Below are positions 35,265-47,800 of a DNA stretch of 64,000 nucleotides, one piece after another. The notes below the pieces were generated by a model, which worked only from the letters and a program-made list of their open reading frames with translations, ran no database searches and had not been told where the DNA came from. Numbering within the stretch: position 1 is the stretch's first letter; every line of letters begins with the position of its first letter. Source of the DNA: Hyaloscypha bicolor E. Its lineage: Eukaryota > Ascomycota > Leotiomycetes > Helotiales > Hyaloscyphaceae. A program made the translations under genes and the position numbers. The stretch covers positions 2,981,030 to 3,045,029 of the forward strand of contig NW_020194684.1 in NCBI RefSeq assembly GCF_002865645.1, given 5' to 3'.

Positions 35265-36192
35265 ATGGCTGACGCACCCAGAGGCGGAGCTGCTGCTCGT
35301 GGAGGTGGATTTGGCTCGCGAGGCGACCGTGGAGGAGACCGTGGTGATCGAGGCCGTGGACGTGGAAGACGTGGACCTCGTCGCGGTGCGAACAAGAACG
35401 AGGAGAAGGAGTGGCAGCCAGTTACCAAACTTGGCCGCCTTGTCAAGGATGGAAAGATCAAGTCGATGGAGGAGATCTACCTGCACTCTCTGCCCATCAA
35501 GGAGTACCAGATCGTCGACTTCTTCCTGCCCAAGTTGAAGGATGAGGTTATGAAGGTATGAAAATCCCAGTCGTGGAGGCAGACGCAGAATTCGAGACCA
35601 GGCGGCTGACAATTCTATCAATTACAGATCAAGCCCGTCCAAAAGCAAACTCGTGCCGGTCAACGTACTCGATTCAAGGCCATCGTTGTTATTGGTGATT
35701 CTGAGGGACACGTTGGTCTTGGTATCAAGACATCGAAGGAAGTCGCAACTGCCATCCGTGCCGCTATCATCATCGCCAAGTTGAGCGTTCTGCCGATCCG
35801 AAGAGGTTACTGGGGTACAAACTTGGGTCTTCCTCACTCTCTGCCAACGAAGGAGTCCGGCAAGTGCGGTTCCGTCTCTGTTCGTGTAAGTAAACCCCGA
35901 GCTCGAAAGTTGAGGTGAAAACTGACAGTCCCAGCTCATTCCCGCTCCCCGTGGTACCGGTCTCGTCGCATCACCCGCCGTCAAGCGTCTTCTCCAACTT
36001 GCCGGTGTCGATGACATCTACACATCCTCTTCCGGTTCCACTAAGACCCTTGAGAACACCCTCAAGGCCACCTTCGTCGCTGTCGGCAACACATACGGTT
36101 ACTTGACCCCCAACCTGTGGAAGGAGACCAAGCTTATCCGGAGTCCTTTAGAGGAGTTTGGTGATGTTCTCCGAGCTGGCAAGCGATACTAG
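35265..36192 (+). CDS. RPS2: 40S ribosomal protein uS5 (RPS2)
   Basis: Component of the small ribosomal subunit at the mRNA entry/decoding side. Three exons, 35,265-35,555, 35,628-35,885 and 35,935-36,192, give 268 residues, close to the usual eukaryotic length. The introns are 72 and 49 nt and all exons are in phase 0. The N-terminus is a Gly/Arg tract with RGD and RGRG words. The double-stranded RNA-binding-like S5 region follows ([17 protein letters not shown], then [20 protein letters not shown], then [20 protein letters not shown]). The S5 C-terminal domain is complete ([44 protein letters not shown]). The start ATG in TCACCATGGC has ideal context. A constitutively expressed housekeeping gene. 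Confidence 0.99.
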
Positions 36193-36576
36193 ATGGTGGG
36201 ATCTGGATCGGACTTGCGTCAGGTTGTTTTATTTGCACAATGGTGTTTAGCATGGAGACAAGCTGGGTTCAGTAGCTACGTCTGATGAATTGCAGCCTTC
36301 CGACCATTGAGGTTCTCAAATGTGATGGATTGATGTGAACTGAATTTGGAAAGAGCCGGGGGCTAGCGAGGTTTTGGCCATTCCCCAACTGCAGGTAAGA
36401 TTGGCCTCTCCCAGAGTTGGAAGGAGCCACCTGAGCGTAACGTCTTTATTTTGACAAGTGTTTCCGATTTCTCTCATCATCCTCCATTTTGCCTCCTTTT
36501 GGAATCCCCGGCAATTTCCATCCAGTCCCAGACCTTCCCTTGCCTTCATTGCCTCCAAACCCGTTTTGGACGCATC
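36193..36576. other. Intergenic region, nothing recognised
   Basis: 3' flank of RPS2 and promoter of the next gene. A short pyrimidine-rich stretch precedes the ATG at 36,577. No coding signal. Confidence 0.5.
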
Positions 36577-38467
36577 ATGCCTTTCCCACGTCGTCTTAGT
36601 GGCCGTTTAATTGCCATCCTCAGTCTAATAGTACTTTCAGTCTTTGCCATTGTCTCGATTGGAGAGGGGTTCAAGGCTGTTCTCGTCCGAAGAGACGTTG
36701 ACAAGCTGGAGAGAAGAGATGGTTCACCAACAGTCACCCTGAATATGCCATGGGAGTGAGTTAAATTGATGAGGAGGATGGGAAAGCTCAAGCTAACAAG
36801 ATGAATAGGCCTGTCCACGCCCCAACCCGGCCAGAGATCAAAGGATTCAAGGACGTATCTCAAGACGTGGAGAATAGTCTGATCGGAGATATTGCGGCCG
36901 TTGCTTCAGCAATACTTGGCGGAGGCAGCGAGGTTGCGAATGCTGCATCAGCAGGAGCCGCTGAGCTGCAGGCTACTCCGCTCCCAGCCAGTGCTTCGGT
37001 TTTGGGCGATGGAACCGCAAGCCAGTCAAGTCTTCTGCGAGAGGTAAACGGCCAAATACAGCAGGCTACAAGTATTGTAGGACAAATCTTTGGGGACGCG
37101 ACCAGCATCGTCGGAAGCATCCTGGCTGCAGCAACAGCCCCATCCAATATTGGGGTCCTTCCTGTTGCCAACTCCAACTCTTCAATGAACGGGGCGGCAT
37201 TCTCCTCGGGCAACTTGATGCCCTCCAACGGTTCTCTTCCGACATTTCCGCCCAACACAACGATTTTTGCTTCTCCGTGTCCTTCTCCAGCAATTGCGCC
37301 AGCTATGGCAGAGCTCACGCAGTCTCCAACGACACCGCCTTGTCCAACTACAATCACCGAAATTTGCACGGTCACTGAAACCTGGCATAGCACGCATTAT
37401 GCTGAGACGGCAACATTCTACAGCTTTGTAGCAAATACCACCATCACATATACAGAAAAATCCAGGTATGGCATCAAAAAGACTAGTGTACCATTCACTG
37501 ACATTTTCGCATCAGCTGTCCTCCTCTTGTTTACCTTCCAGACCCTACTGCCACGGTTCCACCACATCGAAGTTTGATCGCATGTGCAAATGGGGCACTA
37601 GCAAAACGCCAGGAGGACTGTCCCTATAAGTTGAACGCAACCTCTTCCCACTCTCTCAACGCCTCCGGATCAGCTTCGGACCAGGGGATCTCTCCAACTT
37701 CAACTCACCCATGCCCGAATGCTGGGTACTCATGCGCAGAATGTCCCGACGGCTGGTTCTGTCCTCCTCATCCAACGCCTGCACAGAACTGCATCTGTGG
37801 CTTCGGCTGGGCGTGTGCCAACTGCAAGGATGGTTATTTCTGCATTCCCAGCCCTACGCCTGCCGGGAATGGATTGATGAATACCGTTGCAACGCTTCTT
37901 GCTACTCCTCCACCATCTTCAACGTTTTCGAATATGGGAAGCATCACCACGAATCCGCCGACTCTTATGTCTCTTGGCTCCATGGTATCTATGACTACAG
38001 GGACAGTTACCTGCATTGATGGTTCCATCGTCATGATGGCTAATGAATGTCTGAACGGGCTTCGCACCACTACTAATACTATCGATATCACCATCATTAA
38101 CATGCCTATGGCTGCTAATGCCGCAGCCGCGGCCAGCATCAATGATCTCGCGGGACGTGTTTTCAGTACAGCAAAAGCAGTTTCCTCGCCCCTCCTAGGC
38201 AATGCTCAGCCTACTACTGCTGGTCTCGGAAATATAGCTGCAATTGCTCTCCCCACTGCGAATCCAAACCTCCTTCCAACCACCACCGCAGCTCAAGGCA
38301 ATATACCGAACAACATTCCGAAACACGCATCCAATGCGGCAGAAAATGTGTTCAACCAGCTTATGAGCGGTGCAACAACGAACTCACCAGTGTTGATGGC
38401 TCCTGCTAGTCAGCTACCTCCGTTACCTCCGGCTCTGGGCATTGCGAGGGGACGGAGAAGAATTTAG
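36577..38467 (+). CDS. Secreted or membrane-anchored cysteine-containing surface protein, hypothetical
   Basis: Three exons, 36,577-36,755, 36,809-37,465 and 37,516-38,467, encode 595 residues. The introns are 53 and 50 nt with GTGAGT and GTATGG donors and CTAAC/CTGAC branch sites; splicing gives frame-compatible joins (PWE-PVHAP and YTEKS-SCPPL). The N-terminus has a hydrophobic segment (about residues 10-30, LIAILSLIVLSVFAIVSI) that could be a signal peptide or signal anchor, preceded by arginines. The middle is Ala/Ser/Thr-rich with many N-x-S/T sites. A TEICTVTETWHSTHYAETAT segment resembles Thr-rich fungal wall proteins. Around residues 350-400 are two repeated cysteine units, C-x2-C-x-DGWFCPP and C-x2-C-x-DGYFCIP. 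The tail is Asn/Thr/Ala-rich with no GPI signal and ends in RGRRRI. Exposed at the cell surface or in the wall by inference; no enzymatic domain seen. Confidence 0.8.
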
Positions 38468-41343
38468 GAGATGAGAAGCGTGTAAGAAGGATATCAAAGA
38501 GTATGATCAATACGTCAAATTTGTGACGCAAAGTATTACAACGGTTTATTTATATGTTAGAAAGGGCAATGCTCAGGTTTTTGGTGGAGATAGGGTGGGG
38601 ATTTGTAGTCATTGACTGACAGACAGATGATAAATACAGTTATTTATGAATGGTTACTGTTTGCGAGTGGCTTTGAAGTACCTACTAGCTCAGCAGTGAT
38701 GAGATATTTAAGACGAGAGATGTGAAGTTTGCCTGACTAGGAAGGGCAAAGTTGTTCCTCACACTTCCACCATTTATCTGCAAAGTATATTGCGTGATCT
38801 GGTATGGGTGATGGGTATTTAAGAGACTCCTCAAGCTTACGTCTTGGGATCTTTGTCAAGGGGTATAATCGAAATGGAACTACACATGATGGGATGCTGA
38901 GGGTAGGGTAAAGGCAAAGTACCAGCGACAGATGACTCCTGGTGAGATCCCTCGAGGTTGAACTTATGAGCTCCGAGGCTTTTCTTCTGGGTGTACACAG
39001 TGAGATCTACTTCCCAGATATCGGGAAAGAGCCCACTTAGGAAGGCGCGTAGGACTGGCGAAGATTGCCATTCCCAAGGCGCGGATTCCGATAACATGAG
39101 TCTCACCAAAACCAAACCTACCTTCAGTACCAAAGAGATTGCACCCTCGCGAATGCCCCAGTACCGCAGAGTACACAACTTCTCAAATAGCGGGTCCGAG
39201 GCGTAGATTAACAGCAAGTGTACTGCTGACAGTATATTTGGTGCGAAATGTAGTCCGGAGGGTGGGCAGAAGGTTGCCCGTCTCTTGCTGAATCCCATTT
39301 CCTCGGGTACTACATCTCGACTAAAGTTTGCTCAATGACAGATCCCTCTTTATCTAGGCGCTGCTCTAACACGAAGGCAACTTCGTTGATTCTCTTTCTT
39401 AATTTGAATCCTAAATTGTACAGTACATTTTGGCGCGGTGGCAAGGGGGCGAGGAGAAAGGATAAAGAGAGAATGGCACGAGTGTGCTGTGGGAATCTGT
39501 GCGGCTTGGCCTTCCCTCTACTCTCTGGCTCTTTGGCCTAGTTTAGTTGAGTTCAGCGGGAATTCCACGCCTCCTTTTCCATATTCAAGACGTTGGCTTT
39601 GGCGGAGTGTGTCTGTCTTCTTCTGTTTTATATCTACTACAGCCATGTTGTAATATTAAGACTCGAATACTTCTAATCTCACGGAAAGGTAAAGGAGAGC
39701 AGGAGCAAGTTGTGCGCTGTCGTGTGCAAGACATGAGCTGTGAGGTATTTAAGAGGGCGTCGAGCTTCAGTTTTCGGGATCCTTAGCAACCAAGACAATC
39801 AAGCCGAACTATAACCCGGTCCGGTGGAAGGTTCTGGAGGGTATTATGAGGGATTTTCCCAGGGGAGTGAACAGGAGAGGTTGAGGGTGAGGCTATGACG
39901 GTTGACCTCTCTTTACTTGAAGCAAGTCCTGTGAAGTTCTCACACATGGGGGGAGCTTTCCACCTTGACAGCAAAAGTATCGCTGGCAGCAAAATGTCGG
40001 GTGAAATAATGGGACGGGCCAAATGTCTGTAGAGTACTAGGAACGGAGCAGGGAGAACGCCAGAATCGCTAAGTGCAGGCATGGGATCATGCCGTTGCTG
40101 AACTCCCGGGCATGTACCCTGGAATTTTCTCATACGAGGACTGATTCTGACAAACGCACTCCTGCAGTGGTATTTATATGGCCTCAACAACTTCTGTTCC
40201 ATATACTTCTGATATTCTATTATAAGTATAATGGAAGGTCATATAGCAGGAAACCAGGAATTCTCCTGTATCGAGTCAAGCATGCTTCTTGGAAAGTGAA
40301 GTATTACGGCTTTGATCTCCTCACTACAATGGGCAATGTACTCACTGCGTATATTTAAAAAAAGATTCGAGTCCACTTTTCGATGTGTCTACCAAAAACA
40401 GCACCAAACCCCAGAAGAATGAAACGGTGGATCTGGCCACCTTGTGCGTCGTTGAAGGCGACTATGAGGGCGAATTTCAGAGGGGCCAAGACGGACGGTT
40501 AGGGTTACGAGCAGAATACCTCTTCTTGAAGCACGTGTACGAGATTCTCAAATAAGGAGTTCAAGGCGTTGACAGCAAGTGTTGGTTTGACAGCAATTCT
40601 GTCAGGTCCATGGCCTGGTGGGGGTTTTGGAAGAGGTATACTAGAGGGGGTGCGAGGAAATAAGAGGCGAGAAGGAGAGGTAGATCCTGTGAAATTCACG
40701 CGATAAGGCACTCCTTTTATCGATCTTCTCTCTCCTATTTCTTCCTATTTGGTGCATATGTCCCGAAATTTGTAATGATTTATCAACGTGCGCTCATTTC
40801 AAAAGCTCTTGATGTATGGTTGTCTTTTGCTATTCTGTCTTCTCCGGCAAGATGTCTGGAAGAATGCTAATATAAAAAGAATAAGAGGGGAACTTGAGAG
40901 ATTTGAAATTTGAAGAGGACATTGTTGTTCCCAGCGGGAAGGGGATGGTGGCCATATAGAGGATGATTTTGTTATGGCGCCGGATAGTGTGTAGCCCAGT
41001 ACGAGGAATGGAAACAAATGATACAATGGAACCTTGGCAGCAGTCACTCACTTCCGTTATATGTATCTACACACTGCTAACTCGTGCCTTCATCTCTATG
41101 AATTTCACTATGAAATCATCTCTGGTCCAAGAGAGCCATGCTGCCGTGTTCATCTCAGGATATTTATATATTTTCCATTATCCAGATATCCGGAAAGCGT
41201 ACTCTTACAGGGTAACCTCAGTCTCAGAAATGGCAATGGGCATCTCAAAGAATGTTAGTCGGACTTTCCTTCCATCTATATACACAGCGCAAAGGTCCGA
41301 CTTCACCATATCCTTCCTCCTTCATGAGCCATCGGGAGATCCC
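38468..41343. other. Gene-poor interval, no supported gene
   Basis: Nearly 2.9 kb of normal composition. The longest frames are 153 codons (minus, 38,837-39,298) and 139 codons (minus, 39,783-40,202), no longer than chance allows in this length at balanced composition. The first begins in a fair context (GAGGAAATGG) but shows no domain. Small RNA genes could be here; I found no tRNA box pattern. Confidence 0.45.
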
Positions 41344-41936
41344 TCACATCAGCGCCATGAACGCAACTCCAATCACCGCAAATACCCCACTACTGATCTG
41401 CAATTGTATGCCCGCACCAGGAAACGGTAATATTGTTGCGGAGCCAGTTGGACTCGGCGATGTCGATGTCGATGTCGTTTTCGAGGTACCATTGCCAGTC
41501 ACGTTGAGATTCAGACAGATCTGCTTTACTAGGGTTCCGAATGCTGGTTCTCTTATCAGCAATCCTGCTCAATAAGGAGGAGAATGGAAGGAATTTGAAG
41601 GACGAAATTGGGGAAAAGGGTAACATACTTGCTAAATCAGAACTCGTGCAAGTTGACGAATTCTGCAGACAAGGAACGACGATAGATTGCAATTGGGTGC
41701 TGTGCGCACAGTGGCAGGCATAGTCGGTTTCCCCACAGCCAACGGAGGCTATTGCTGCTTTATCACAGGGTTCCTGAGCGTTGTCAGAGAAATGGGCTTT
41801 GGGGCGGGAGAAGCGGGCAACGTACGACACAGGGGGGAAGCTGAGCAGCGAGTTGAGCATCAGTTTCTTGGGAGAGGTCTTGAGCTGCTATTAAGGTAAT
41901 TGCTGAGAGAACATGGAAAAATATTGAGGAACGCAT
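41344..41936 (-). CDS. CFEM-domain GPI-anchored protein
   Basis: Three exons, complement of 41,936-41,826, 41,773-41,629 and 41,564-41,344, encode 158 residues. The introns are 52 nt (GTACGT donor, CTGAC branch) and 64 nt (GTATGT donor). Residues 1-19 are a signal peptide (MRSSIFFHVLSAITLIAAQ). The CFEM domain has all eight cysteines, at 36, 40, 50, 57, 59, 72, 79 and 102 (LPPCVEPC, GCGETDYACHC, VPC, STC, QIC), with Asp54 in the GETDYAC segment at the position that ligates haem iron in Rbt5/Csa2-type proteins. A Thr/Ser-rich stalk (TSKTTSTSTSPSPTG) and a hydrophobic C-terminus (VFAVIGVAFMALM) with no basic tail indicate a GPI signal. CFEM proteins sit on the wall or membrane and act in haem/iron uptake, adhesion or host interaction; which one is not decidable here. 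Confidence 0.93.
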
Positions 41937-43342
41937 CTTGAACGAATGTACTGTATTTTGCAAGTAAAGAAAGAGTGATTGGGAAAATTTCTGTACTTGC
42001 TGAATTCAAGGGCCCTTGTAGTATTTATGCGGTCAAGGCTCGGATCTCTCGGCAGTCACCCTGCAGCTAATGCAAGGAACGAGCCTCCTTCAGTGGATTC
42101 AAGACATTACAGAGATTGTTAATTTGGTCCAGGGTCGATGTCGACGCGTGGGTAAACTCCTGATTCGCCGGATAATCCCCATTTCGGAGTCCGGCCGGTC
42201 CGCTAGCCTCTGAACGAGCCTAGCTCTGTGCTTGAAAGATGCAAGCTTCCTTGCTTTGACGTATGAAGCGGGGGATCTGTATGGGCTGTCTATTATTGGA
42301 AGCTCTAGGGAAGGTGACGTGCATAAGTGGGTGTTGGTTCCCCTGAATCGCTAAGCGAGGCTTTGAGCACGACCCCTATTCCGAAAGTGCGAGCTTATTA
42401 TCTCGGTGTCCACGATATTGAGAATAATGAACCAATGGGGAAAATCCCCGATGTCCTCGGGAACATGGTATATGGGAAGAATGAAGCACAGCATCTTGGT
42501 CGGACGTGCCTTCCGAAATCGAGATCAATCGTCCGTCCCTTCCCCCTTTGCAGAAGACAGTTAAGAGCGTATCTCTTTCTTGCAGGTTCCAAGGGTGAGC
42601 TGCAGTTCGCATCAAAGAATTTCTTTTCTTCAAATATTAGGCTAGCTTCTTCCCAAGCTACAGCCTACAGTATGACAAGTCACCCGCCGCAAGAAGCGCA
42701 TTGTGTCCGTCGAGTAGTAATTGAAGCGCCCTTGCGGTATGCTTAGGAACGCTTGGAGATCTTCACAATTGAATCTAAGTGACATGATTAATTGGTGATT
42801 AAATCAACGACTTGTTGTTTGCCCAAAGTTCAACCGCAACCATAAATATAAGAAAATCGGAGCGCTTTTTGGTTCCTCGGCCAGTGATTTTTGACCCTTG
42901 GATTTGCCTTGTGCACTGCCTCGACGCCTCGGCGGGTAATCTGGCGAAAGCATTCGACCACAGTGTACTACCCAGAAGACTGAAACGACGCCCACGCAAT
43001 TGCCTTGCGAAGAGAACGATTTCTTAAAATTTTGTTGGCCTCTTCAAAATTGCTGAGTATGCAGTTGCTTGACACGAGGCCGTGGTGAGTTCTGACTTGC
43101 ACGGCCTTTTCCTGCTGTGTTTCAGGTGCTCTTATTCTATTCTCGTCAGCTGCGACGCTATCTGCTGAAAGTGCCCTGGATAGGTGTACCATTCAATCTT
43201 AGGGTTGTACAGGATCTAGTCCAAAAATCTATAAAAAGCGAGACATTGGGTTGCGTTGGCTCCCTGATTCAGTTTCTTCGTCTCACAAACTCCAGGCCGG
43301 AAAGATCATAACCAGCTAGTATAAGCTTCCAAAGCAAGCAAC
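41937..43342. other. Intergenic region, nothing recognised
   Basis: Upstream of the CFEM gene (minus) and of the AAA pseudogene (plus). A TATTTATG element near 42,022 could serve the CFEM promoter. A 139-codon plus frame at 42,327-42,746 has no domain wording. Confidence 0.5.
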
Positions 43343-45335
43343 ATGCCCAGCATTGAAGAGCTTGTCGGTGCAGGCCTTGAGGGTGGGGAGCCAACACATT
43401 TCCTGGACGAGACAGAAGAATTCGGTCGGGTAACGGTCATTTTTGAGGCTGGAATGAAATGCGAACCAAAGCGACTATATTCAAGATACGACAGCTCTCG
43501 ATATATAATCGAATGGATTGATGAGATTCCAGACAAGGTCACGGATCAGGCATACGGTTACGGCGATGCCTGGAAAGAATACGCACTTCTCCTTCGCACC
43601 AATCTTGAGCAGGGAGAACACCGGCTCTATTCAATTATTATTCAGAGCCCTCTGTTAAAGTCGAAGCTGAATTTAATCTTTGACGATTACCCAGGCTTTT
43701 TCATCGGCGAGAACAAATCGTCCATCATCGAGGCACCATTCACACCATTCGTACATTGCTGGGATGCTTTCACCAAATCTTGTGATGAAAAATCCGAAAC
43801 TGGTATACACATGCAACTTCTGAGATCTGCATTGGAGCCTGAGCTGCAAGGATCTTTTTCAACGATCAAGGAATTTCAGTCTCACGGCATGATTCGATTC
43901 GACCAACTTTGGATGATCTTCAAACCAGGCTCCTTTGTATTTTCAGAACACAGCGGCATCGAACGAATATACAAACTCGCAGGACTGAGCTTCGCAATGG
44001 CACAGACTATACCAGCAAGTACTTCCTGCTCCATTCCTAGTACATCGACTGGGATGGAGGAATGCATGGCAATGCGCTTGACATAGATGGAGCCGAGATT
44101 TTCGAGGGTAGTAAATAGTACACCGACCTGGGAATCTATCCGTTGGATGTCCACCAAGAAAAGGCTGCTGTCGTTGAACGATTGGTTGTGAGGGGCCGAA
44201 AATTCTCATCTTATACTGGAGTCCACTACTTGGCATACGATGGCCTTGCCACGAACTGTGAATTCAGTATCTCCCCTGTGGGAGAACATGCATGTCATAC
44301 CTTCTTCTCTCGCGTAACCTGGAAACTAACTCGCTGTAACAGGTTTCTGGACGAGTCGTGATAGACACAGGTAAATCTCCGTCTTTATGCAGGTGAGATG
44401 ATCTAACCGGAAACTAGAAACCTTCGTGCACTTTCACCCTTTTTACCGACAGCTGATTCAACGTCTCGGAACTAAGGAAAGCAAGAACAAAGATCCCGAC
44501 GGAGATTATAGTCAACCCGATACCTCTTACACCAGTCAGAACATTTATCTCAATGCTGGCACCTTGACAGAACAAGCTATCTTCAGCGCCAACAAGAGGA
44601 GTGCAGAGATGGAGCAGACTGAATTGACCGAAGATCTATTGATGATTTGCTGTTCCACTGTTAGAGGGTATTCCCCGAGTCTGAACCAGTGGAGTCGGTT
44701 TCTCTTGACTTTATTTCGTGAATGGTCCTGGCTGACTGTTCAAGACTTCGAGTGAATTTTCAGGTCGACTTACTTCGAGATATTGAGTGGAACGCCGATG
44801 CATTTGAGAGTTTGGCACTGCCTGGAAACCATAAGGAGCTTTTGCTAGCATTTGCTCAGACCCAAGGAGATTCAGCTGTCCAATTCGACGATGTTATTGA
44901 AGGCAAGGGTAAGTTTTGGGAGAATTATAGTTTATCTATTGACTGTTGTACTCATGGATATAGGAAAAGGAATGGTGGTATTGCTAGAGGGACCTCCTGG
45001 ACTGGGAAAGACCTTGACGGTTGAATCCTGTAGGTTGCCTCCTATTTCATAAATATATTCCTTGAAAGGCGGTCTGTAAATGATCTGGACAGGAACCAAC
45101 TAGTTTCGGGTATTGCCTTCGCTGCTTCACCGAAAGATTCTGAACCTGACTAACAGGGACTGCAGTCTTCCTTCAACACCTTGAATACTTCGAGGGGACA
45201 ATCTTCCTTACCACAAATCGAGTCGAGTGCATTGACCCGGCATTTGAGTCCCGAATTCATCTGTCGCTGTCATACCCCGAACTGACTCGAGAATTACGGC
45301 ACAAGATTTGGAAAAACTTTCAAACAGGATTCTAA
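43343..45335 (+). pseudogene. AAA ATPase (fungal, DUF7025-type N-terminus), degraded and truncated
   Basis: The N-terminal half is open for 247 codons from the ATG at 43,343 and has the wording of fungal AAA proteins: YALLLRTNLEQGEHRLYSII, IIQSPLLKSKL, and DYPGFF. After FAMAQTIP the frame is lost; SKYFLLHS, a TAG, then YIDWDGG continue in another frame. Later pieces in several frames are ERLVVRGRKFSSYTG, LLMICCSTVRGY and RDIEWNADAFESL, then FDDVIEGKGK joined by a 54-nt intron to GMVVLLEGPPGLGKTLTVES (Walker A). The segment that should hold Walker B (LLLDEADVFLE in the family) is absent: only about 140 bp separates Walker A from FLQHLEYFEGTIFLTTNRV and DPAFESRIHLSLSYPELT. The frame stops at 45,333-45,335 where AT-rich DNA begins, so the C-terminus is missing too. 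Confidence 0.88.
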
Positions 45336-46815
45336 TTTATTCTTTTATTATAATTATTAGTAACTTTTATAGGCGAGAAAGTAATTAAAGTAATAAAAGC
45401 TAGGCTATAAATAGTTTGTTTTATAAAGCCTTTAATATAATTACCTTACTTGTATTTATTATTATAATTATAAATACTTGCAGTTCTTTAGCTTTTTTAT
45501 TAGCTTTAGAATTCTTATCTAAACTTTATTTATATTTAGAGCTCCTTAAAAAAAGGTAAATTTTAGTATTATTTTTATTATTTTTATTATTTATTTGAAT
45601 TTTTATAAACTTAGTTAATATATTATCTAAAATATTCTAACCTGAAATACTTAAAAAGATATTTTTAAATTATAGAAATATACTAGAAATAATTTTTTAT
45701 TAAATAATAGTAGACTTCTTTTCGAGTTTAATATTAATCTTTTATCCGGTATTTATTTATTTAATTACTAAAGATTCGAGTTCTAGTTGATTTTCTCTTT
45801 TTAGTTATATATCTAATTTTTTAATTAGAATATAAATTATAGAAAAAAGTTCAAAAAATATATTAAATATTATTATTATAAAATATTTTATTTATAAAAT
45901 AAAACCTTTTAATAATACAAATCCGATTAAATTAGTAATAAGTTCCGAAATATCTATAAAGCAAAAATAGTCTAATATATATCTCTATATATAATTAAGG
46001 AATTTTAAGAATATATTAATATTATATAAAAAAAAGCTATAATTAAAAGCCTTTAAATAATTAAGGCATTCTATTTCTAATATTTAATAGATATTATTAT
46101 AGGCCAGGCCTTTATATAAAGAAAACTAATAGTTTAATTAATTAAATAGAATTCTTTTAAAAAAAAGAAAAAACGAGAAGAAATAGAACTATATTCTCTA
46201 AAGTATTTAAGCTCTTTAAATAATATATAATTATTCTATTAACTTAAGGAAATATATTATATAATAAAAACCCTGGCCTTTATTATATAACTTAATAAAG
46301 GCTTTTAGCCAAATATATAAATCGGGTTTTAATTTATTATATTACTTCTTTTTTTTATTTATAAATACTAGTTTTATAAATATATAAGTAAAACTTCTTT
46401 TTACTAAATAATTTTTTAAGCTTCTAATACTATTATTTCCTTAAATATAAAAAATATATAATTTTTTAAAAGCTTTTAATTATATCTTATATATTTCTTA
46501 TTAAAAATCTATTTAATTTTATACTTATTTTTATTACTTATAAGTTATAATTATAGCTATAAGTTATTTTTAGAACTAATTTAGTAGCGAATCTATTATA
46601 ACTAACTAAAGAAGCTTATTATAGAATATATTATATATTTCTAGAAAGATATTAAATTAAAAACTATAGCTTTCCATTATTTTAACTACTATATATTTAA
46701 TATACTTTATATTAAGCTTCTTAGTTAGCCTATCTATTTAGATATTTTAGATATTAAACTAGACTTTATTTCTAATTTTAAATTCCGAAATCTAATCTCT
46801 TTTCTAATTTATTAT
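45336..46815. other. AT-rich RIP-degraded DNA, unidentified
   Basis: Heavily AT-rich with poly-A/T runs and no open frame of note. It begins abruptly at the broken end of the AAA gene and continues to the left LTR of the Copia element. No protein similarity is legible. Confidence 0.6.
46811..46815. repeat. Target-site duplication, left (ATTAT)
   Basis: ATTAT immediately before the left LTR; the same five bases follow the right LTR at 53,090-53,094. A 5-bp duplication is standard for LTR-retrotransposon integration. Confidence 0.85.
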
Positions 46816-47098
46816 TGTCGGTTCACTAGTAATGCATGGCACCGTTACGTAAGTCGTGGAATGCTATTTGCATATGGTTAGTGAAGTTGTTATTTAGAAG
46901 TAAGAATCGCAGTATTGTGGTATTAATATGCAATCCCTAAATCTGCTAAGCCTAAAGGGGTCTAGTCTACTGGTCGAGTTACTAATGGGACGCGAGGTCA
47001 CATGACTATGTTCCGTATCCTATGTCCTATTGCCCATATCCCGTATCCCGTGTCCCGTGACTATATACGTAACTCTCAAAGAAATAGCTATACTAATA
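46816..47098 (-). repeat. Copia 3' LTR (left copy)
   Basis: Begins TGTCGGTTCACTAG and ends at TATACTAATA, where the right copy has TATACCAATA, implying an original terminus ...CCAACA. It contains a short internal series of CCCGTATCCCGTGTCCCGTG words. It is the less RIP-mutated of the two at its start (the right copy begins TATTAGTTTACTAG). Confidence 0.92.
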
Positions 47099-47459
47099 CT
47101 AGAAACTCTCTAAAAACGCGAAAAATAGTATCTCTCTCCGATTATATGCAAATTTCCTAATCCGGCCTAGTACCAGATTTCCCAAACGCTCTATATGTCC
47201 ATGTCGCTTCCGAGGTTTTGGTTATATACCAAAGGCCGCGGCCTTTTATACGTGACTTCCCCTCTTATAATATCCTCCTATTTCATATATCCATTTCCTG
47301 CCCTATCTATACTTAATCTATTTCTCTATATCTAATTATATGGTATTCGTATTAATTAGGTACTTGAGGGTATTCGTTAGCTTCGATTTCGTTATGGAAT
47401 CGGCAGGATTTAATTCTCCCTTAATCTATTTGACTTCTATAATCTCTCATTATTCATAT

Positions 47460-47800
47460 GCCTAGCAAAGGCATATTATATTAATTATTAGATGCTTTTC
47501 TCAAGTAGTTCCTAATTTAATAAGGCATTCGTATAATGACTTTAAATCCGTATAGACTACTAGTAGTAGTTCTATTTCTAGTACTCTATTAATTATAGAT
47601 TTGACTAAAGCGCCTATATTAAAGCCATAAGCCATGCTATAGAGTTCCGAAGCTAGAACGCTTCTGGTAACTCTCTTGTATTTGGTAAAGAACTAGTAAA
47701 TAATATTAGTATATCTAGTTCTGTCTATTAGAACTATAATATATCTGATTTGGGAGGAGAGATTTCTATTATTTGCAAATAAAGCATTCGTAAAAATAAT
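47460..47800 (-). pseudogene. Copia RNase H relic
   Basis: The minus-strand translation contains LSSQIRYIIVLIDRT, KRVTRSVLASELYSMAYGF and VVYTDLKSLYECL, the fungal Copia RNase H pattern of SELxAM...DSKSLYD, with an AAG-for-AGC-type change in the second motif. It lies between reverse transcriptase and the 3' LTR. Confidence 0.8.

Noticed and set aside
37466..37572. Alternative splicing of the surface-protein gene with acceptors at 37,541 or 37,572
   Set aside because: 37,541 breaks the frame with the GTATGG donor, and 37,572 needs a 107-nt intron. The acceptor at 37,515 gives a 50-nt intron just after a CTGAC branch site and keeps frame.
38837..39298. 153-codon minus-strand frame
   Set aside because: Fair start context but no recognisable domain, and the length is not beyond chance in a 2.9-kb gap.
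17200..45332. tRNA genes and CRISPR arrays
   Set aside because: No A-box/B-box pair with a foldable acceptor stem was found when reading GTTCGA-like words, and no regularly spaced repeats with unique spacers are present; CRISPR would not be expected in a fungus.
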